From assembly GCF_003627955.1 (NCBI RefSeq), contig NZ_RBWS01000019.1:1-64000 (forward strand): DNA of 64,000 bases, written 5' to 3'. A program made the position numbers and the translations under genes. Position 1 is the first letter of the stretch; every line of letters starts with the position of its first letter. Source of the stretch: Sphingobacterium puteale. Lineage in GTDB: Bacteria > Bacteroidota > Bacteroidia > Sphingobacteriales > Sphingobacteriaceae. The notes beneath the pieces were generated by a model. The model was given only the letters and a program-made list of their open reading frames with translations, was not told the origin of the DNA and searched no databases. Below, piece by piece: positions 61,275 through 64,000 of the stretch.

Positions 61275-64000
61275 TTACCTGGCTTGTAAACGCGATTGTT
61301 GAATAAACTCTTTTGGAGTCAAATTAAATGCTTTTATGAACGCTTTTGTGAAATAGGATGCTGAACTAAACCCCACGAGAAACGCCACTTCGTTAATACG
61401 ATAATCTGATTCAATCAGTAACGTGCAGGCGCGTTTTAGCCTGTAATTTCGCACGTAGTCGCCGGGAGAAGTTCCGCTGATCGCTTTTAATTTTCGTTGA
61501 AAATTAGAACGGCTGATTTTAAATGTATCTACCAATGATTCTACATTGAATTGTTCGTCTGAAAGATGTTTTTCGATCTCAGCATTGAGCTGTGTTAAGA
61601 ATGCATCATCATGGGCATTTGTGGCCAAAGAAGAATAAGAAGATAATGGTGAAGCATGGAAATTCTCCAATAGATATTTCCGGTTTTGTAGTAAGCTGCT
61701 GATTTGTGCTTTTAGGAAGGTCATCGAAAAAGGCTTTTCAATAAATACGTCGGCGCCGGAGAGTAAGCCTTCAACTTTCGTTGCATTTTGTATTTTGGCA
61801 GATAGTAGAATAACGGGTATATGCGAATAATTAATGTCATTTTTTAAACGCTTTACAAATGTAATTCCGTCAATCTCTGGCATCATGATATCGGAGATCA
61901 CAAGATGATAAACTTTATTGTCTAACATGGTCAGGGCTTTTGACGCACTATCAGCAATATCAATATGGTACGATACGGCTAACGAATGGCTAATAAAAGC
62001 CGTAATGTCCGGATTATCGTCAACCACCAAAATCTGGGTGAGATTGTATTCCGGCCTGTCAAGTGGAATGGGCTGTTCCTCAATTATTGGACCTGTAGCT
62101 TCATGAGCGAGTTGTATGCTCCTGATCGTGAAAATAAACTTAGCGCCTTGGGGCAACATATCTTCAATTTTTATCTCGGCGCCAAGCCGGTTCGTCAGGT
62201 GCTTGACCAGGGACAGTCCGATGCCAGTTCCACTGCGGTCTTTATTTGTGCTAAGCTGGTAAAAGGGATCAAATACAAGCTTTTTAAAGTCATCCGGTAT
62301 TCCGGGACCATCATCCGAGACCGTAATCGTGAAAGAATTGTCCGCGTTTTTTTCTAGGCCGATCGAGATATAGGAATAAGCGAATTTTGTTGCATTCGTC
62401 AGGAGGTTACTCACAATTTTCATGACAGCATCCAAATCGGTTTCGATAATGAGGTCTTGCTCCTGAGAGATTGTTAGATCAAAGCGAACTTTGTTGCGGT
62501 GGATTGACTTTCTGAATCTATCGTAAAGATCTTCTACCAAATTTCGCAAATTGACAGGCTCCAGGGTTAGCGGCTGTCCATTTTCGTCCATTTTACGAAA
62601 GTCAAGTAGCTGATTGATCAGTAAGGTAAGGCGCTCACAATTTTTCTCTATGATCCGGAGATTGTGCGAGGTTTCTTTATCTCCATTTTCGTACAGGAGT
62701 ATTTCTTCCAGAGGTGCCGTTATTAAGCTCAAAGGCGTACGGATCTCGTGCGCGATATTTGTGAAGAAATCAATTTTTGATCGGAAAGATTTTTGTTCCT
62801 GTTCAGCCTGGAAAGCCATTAAATGACGGGCTTGTTTACGCTTGTTCGCTAGAATATAATACCGTAAACAGACATAGCACAATGCAATGAACAAGATCGC
62901 ATACGTTATTTTTGCAGGAATGGAGCGCCAAAACGGCGGTAATATTTCAATTTGTACCACTGTGCCTTTTTCATTCCATAGACCATCATTGTTGGATCCT
63001 TTTACGTGAAAAACATATGTTCCCGGCGAAAGGTTAACATAACTCACACTTTTCGTATTACCAGCCAAGGTCCACTCGTCATCGGCTCCCTCCAGCTTAT
63101 AGGCATATTGATTCTTGGAAGGTGATGCAAAACTCAAGCTTACAAAAGAGATATTGAATGAAGAAAATTGGTGGGTTAGAACAATCTTTTCGTTCTTGTG
63201 CAATTGAACCTGAATGTCTTTTTCTAAATTGGGGTTATGCTTGTTCAGTAATTGTATCTGCGTAATGAAAACATTTGGTACGGTTTGATTTTTAACAGCA
63301 CTGATTTCATCGGGATAAAAACTTGTGAACCCGTTGATACCACCAAAATAAAAACGGCCGTCTTTAGCTTTGAAAGATGCTTTAAAATTAAACTGGTTCG
63401 TTGAGAATCCGTTCTCCGTTGTATAGAGTTTGTAGTTTTTGGGATTGTCGGGGTGAAAACAGATAATGCCTTTGTTGCTGCTGAGCCAAAGGTTGCCTAG
63501 GGCGTCATCCAGTATGCCGTAAATCACATTATTTGGCAACCCTTGGGCTTGCCCGATATTGCGAAAGCTATCCTTCACCTTATCATAAATAAATATTCCT
63601 TTTCCCTCACTTGAAAATAATAATCGATGTTGGCTATCAACATAAATACTGGTTAGTTTGCTGGACGAAATGGGATCATTTGGGCGGATCGAGCTATAAT
63701 GAATCCAGGCTTGCTTGCGTAGGTCAAATTTTATGGGGCCTGATTGGTACGAGGCGAGCCAGATATTACCTTCATCATCTTCTTTGATGTCATAGATAAA
63801 CTGGGTGACTTCAGGGATACGGATAAATTTCTTTTTTTGCTGATCATATCGGCTAAGTCCGGCAGGAGTTCCTATCAGAAGATCCCCGTTTTTTGTTTTA
63901 AACAGCGAAAAGATACAATCATCGTTAATTGTTCCGGTGTTGTTGGCATCATGTCTGAAATTTTGACGTTGACCGGTTGCCAGATTGTAACGATCGAGCC
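61275..64000 (-). CDS. Hybrid two-component system sensor/regulator (5' end outside window)
   Basis: At least 908 residues are visible; the frame stays open to the last base, so the start lies beyond 64000 (a GTG at 63578 is internal). N- to C-terminus: Reg_prop propeller repeats ('IYDIKEDDEGNIWLASYQ', 'IYGILDDALGNLWLSSNKG'), a Y_Y_Y domain ('VNLSPGTYVFHVKGSNNDG'), one membrane helix ('YAILFIALCYVCLRYYI'), HisKA ('FFTNIAHEIRTPLS'), HATPase ('DDGPGIPDDF'), a receiver ('VVDDNPDITAFI', acceptor Asp in 'LVISDIMMPEIDG') and AraC ('RINEVAFLVGFSSASYFTKAF'). Such proteins sense periplasmic glycans or other nutrients and activate nearby genes. Confidence 0.95.
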   Translation of the reverse strand, partial: LDRYNLATGQRQNFRHDANNTGTINDDCIFSLFKTKNGDLLIGTPAGLSRYDQQKKKFIRIPEVTQFIYDIKEDDEGNIWLASYQSGPIKFDLRKQAWIHYSSIRPNDPISSSKLTSIYVDSQHRLLFSSEGKGIFIYDKVKDSFRNIGQAQGLPNNVIYGILDDALGNLWLSSNKGIICFHPDNPKNYKLYTTENGFSTNQFNFKASFKAKDGRFYFGGINGFTSFYPDEISAVKNQTVPNVFITQIQLLNKHNPNLEKDIQVQLHKNEKIVLTHQFSSFNISFVSLSFASPSKNQYAYKLEGADDEWTLAGNTKSVSYVNLSPGTYVFHVKGSNNDGLWNEKGTVVQIEILPPFWRSIPAKITYAILFIALCYVCLRYYILANKRKQARHLMAFQAEQEQKSFRSKIDFFTNIAHEIRTPLSLITAPLEEILLYENGDKETSHNLRIIEKNCERLTLLINQLLDFRKMDENGQPLTLEPVNLRNLVEDLYDRFRKSIHRNKVRFDLTISQEQDLIIETDLDAVMKIVSNLLTNATKFAYSYISIGLEKNADNSFTITVSDDGPGIPDDFKKLVFDPFYQLSTNKDRSGTGIGLSLVKHLTNRLGAEIKIEDMLPQGAKFIFTIRSIQLAHEATGPIIEEQPIPLDRPEYNLTQILVVDDNPDITAFISHSLAVSYHIDIADSASKALTMLDNKVYHLVISDIMMPEIDGITFVKRLKNDINYSHIPVILLSAKIQNATKVEGLLSGADVFIEKPFSMTFLKAQISSLLQNRKYLLENFHASPLSSYSSLATNAHDDAFLTQLNAEIEKHLSDEQFNVESLVDTFKISRSNFQRKLKAISGTSPGDYVRNYRLKRACTLLIESDYRINEVAFLVGFSSASYFTKAFIKAFNLTPKEFIQQSRLQAR

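Noticed and set aside
1..64000. CRISPR array, tRNA or rRNA genes
   Set aside because: No regularly spaced repeats, cloverleaf-like sequences or rRNA-like segments were noticed in either strand.

Overview
The window looks like chromosomal DNA of a member of the Bacteroidota, most likely a Sphingobacterium-like member of the Sphingobacteriaceae (genus is an inference). Reasons: two SusC/SusD outer-membrane pairs, ECF sigma/FecR pairs placed upstream of TonB-dependent receptors, a hybrid two-component system, many lipoproteins with Bacteroidota-style lipoboxes, AT-rich intergenic DNA, and promoter elements of the Bacteroidota type (TTG or TTTG, 19-20 bp, TAnnTTTG). No rRNA, tRNA, CRISPR array or intact insertion sequence was seen.

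Layout. 0-10.4 kb: the end of a FecR-like anti-sigma gene, then two SusC/SusD pairs. The two SusC genes share a nearly identical promoter, signal peptide and N-terminal domain but diverge beyond it. 10.6-15.7 kb: a porin, two Crp/Fnr-type regulators, a PurA-like ligase, a quinone-reductase-like flavoprotein and a DinB-fold protein. 15.8-33.5 kb: a long plus-strand locus of ECF sigma factor, FecR, STN-type TonB-dependent receptor, two unusual lipoproteins, three fasciclin-domain (FAS1) lipoproteins, an Oar-like receptor and a TIG/NHL-repeat lipoprotein. It has no SusD and looks like a cell-surface uptake or adhesion machine. 33.5-41.9 kb: ordinary enzymes and regulators, including an organic hydroperoxide cluster (ohr, DUF1304, nitroreductase, ohrR) with a promoter overlapped by a perfect palindrome, and a TetX-like flavin monooxygenase.

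42-48 kb is an accessory, phage-flavoured island: a SIR2-like protein, a three-gene lysis-type cassette (cytoplasmic amidase, membrane coiled-coil protein, and a lipoprotein with a C-terminal membrane anchor resembling a unimolecular spanin), an unknown divergent gene, a CI/LexA-like repressor with candidate operators, and a small gene split by one TGA. No capsid or tail genes are present. 48.1-50.6 kb: a minus-strand oxidative-damage operon (ECF sigma, zinc-finger anti-sigma, DUF417/RclC-like protein, MsrA-MsrB fusion).

50.6-64 kb holds small membrane proteins and lipoproteins, an AraC regulator, a flavin monooxygenase/LLM oxidoreductase pair behind a 32-bp palindrome, an HD-domain hydrolase, a lipoprotein that I read as a cholesterol-dependent-cytolysin-like (CDC-like) pore-former lacking the C-terminal cholesterol-binding domain, a candidate structured RNA, small proteins, an esterase, and the 3' part of a hybrid two-component regulator cut by the window edge. 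The observations most worth following up are the CDC-like lipoprotein, the spanin-like lysis cassette beside a repressor, and the sigma-controlled FAS1/TonB locus.
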